DNA of 6,088 bases from an uncultured bacterium (GTDB lineage: Bacteria > Bacillota > Clostridia > Lachnospirales > Lachnospiraceae). The position numbers and the translations under genes were made by a program. Where the stretch lies: NCBI GenBank assembly GCA_947071365.1, contig CAMTFT010000124.1:1-6088 (forward strand), written 5' to 3'. Below the pieces are notes generated by a model. It was not told the DNA's origin and did no database searches. It worked only from the letters and a program-made list of their open reading frames with translations. Positions 5,932-6,088 of the stretch are shown here, one piece after another; within the stretch, counting starts at the first letter, position 1, and each line of letters begins with the position of its first letter.

Positions 5932-5962
5932 TGCATGGCTTATCAGAATATAATACCATGCA
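5932..5962 (-). promoter_or_regulatory. Extended -10 promoter within a 7-bp dyad, upstream of the regulator-kinase operon
   Basis: The minus strand has -10 TATTAT (5955-5950, 5 of 6) preceded by TGG (5958-5956), an extended -10. The -35 region (ATAAAA at about 5978-5973) is poor. The plus strand reads TGCATGG (5932-5938), 17 bases, CCATGCA (5956-5962), an exact 7-bp inverted repeat that contains the whole -10 and shares the TG of the extended element, so a protein bound to the dyad would block the promoter. Transcription from near 5943 would give a leader of about 118 nt. Within the leader, TTTCCAGGAAA (5904-5914) is a further perfect small palindrome. Confidence 0.5.
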
Positions 5963-5982
5963 AATATGTGTTTTTTATGGAG

Positions 5983-6044
5983 CTATTTATACGATATCTC
6001 CAGCATCAGCCTCTCAATATCAAAAGAATGCCGCCGCGTAATGC
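5983..6044 (-). CDS. Possible C-terminal end of an upstream gene (partial)
   Basis: From the right edge of the insert the minus strand has one open frame of 20 codons (ITRRHSFDIERLMLEISYK after a partial codon) ending in TAG at 5985-5983. The charged and hydrophobic residues alternate like a helix, so it could be the tail of an upstream gene transcribed the same way. Twenty codons can arise by chance and no family is recognised. If real, the gap to the regulator start is 157 bp. Confidence 0.25.
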
Positions 6045-6088
6045 CTGTCTCTTATACACATCTCCGAGCCCACGAGACGGAGCTACAT
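6045..6088 (+). other. Nextera/Tn5 read-2 sequencing adapter (artefact)
   Basis: The inverted mosaic end CTGTCTCTTATACACATCT at 6045-6063, followed by CCGAGCCCACGAGAC (6064-6078), is the reverse complement of the standard Nextera read-2 transposon sequence. Bases 6079-6086 (GGAGCTAC) sit at the i7 index position (from memory, index N718), and AT at 6087-6088 begins the P7 primer. Genomic sequence ends at 6044. Confidence 0.98.

Noticed and set aside
5977..6044. Plus-strand frame from ATG 5977 (MELFIRYLQ...) running off the right end
   Set aside because: No ribosome site before the ATG (a T-run instead), only 22 codons, and no recognisable similarity.
1..6088. Transposon with 19-bp terminal inverted repeats
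   Set aside because: The repeats are the synthetic Tn5 mosaic ends joined to Illumina primer and index sequence, and the insert holds no transposase.

Overview
The window is one tagmented DNA fragment, not a bare stretch of genome. Bases 1-46 and 6045-6088 are Nextera (Tn5) sequencing adapters with index bases. Only 47-6044 (5,998 bp) is biological. The insert looks like a low-to-mid GC Firmicute, most likely a gut Clostridia/Lachnospiraceae-type bacterium. The grounds are strong GGAGG-type ribosome binding sites, sigma-A-like promoters with extended -10 elements, a VanS/VanR-like kinase-regulator pair, and a Fic protein and methyltransferase that resemble (from memory) proteins common in Lachnospiraceae. 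No species can be assigned from sequence alone.

All supported genes lie on the minus strand, so transcription runs from high to low coordinates. 5983-6044 may be the last codons of an upstream gene. 5826-5982 holds a promoter, a 7-bp dyad around its -10 and a leader of about 118 nt. 5127-5825 is an OmpR/PhoB-type response regulator, and 3332-5149 is its membrane histidine kinase, overlapping it by 23 nt; together they form a two-component operon. 3171-3331 is a regulatory gap with an extended -10 promoter and a tandem 10-bp repeat just upstream of the -35. 2079-3170 is a Fic-domain (putative AMP-transferase) protein with an N-terminal VbhA-antitoxin-like segment and a C-terminal winged helix-turn-helix. 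1240-1968 is a class I SAM-dependent methyltransferase with its own promoter. 47-1129 is an AAA-type P-loop ATPase (ATPase_2/DUF234 type) cut off by the left adapter; it has its own promoter with an operator-like triple repeat.

How the genes work together: the kinase and regulator clearly form one sensing unit. The three genes after it each have their own promoter and are AT-richer, so they look like independently controlled accessory genes rather than one pathway. The Fic protein with built-in antitoxin-like and DNA-binding segments suggests a self-regulating toxin-like enzyme. Nothing here proves a new multi-gene defence system. The most unusual signals are the inverted/direct repeat cluster inside fic, read in different frames, the operator-like repeats at the ATPase and fic promoters, and a 90-residue acidic insert in the kinase sensor domain. 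No rRNA, tRNA, CRISPR array, insertion sequence or convincing Rho-independent terminator was seen.
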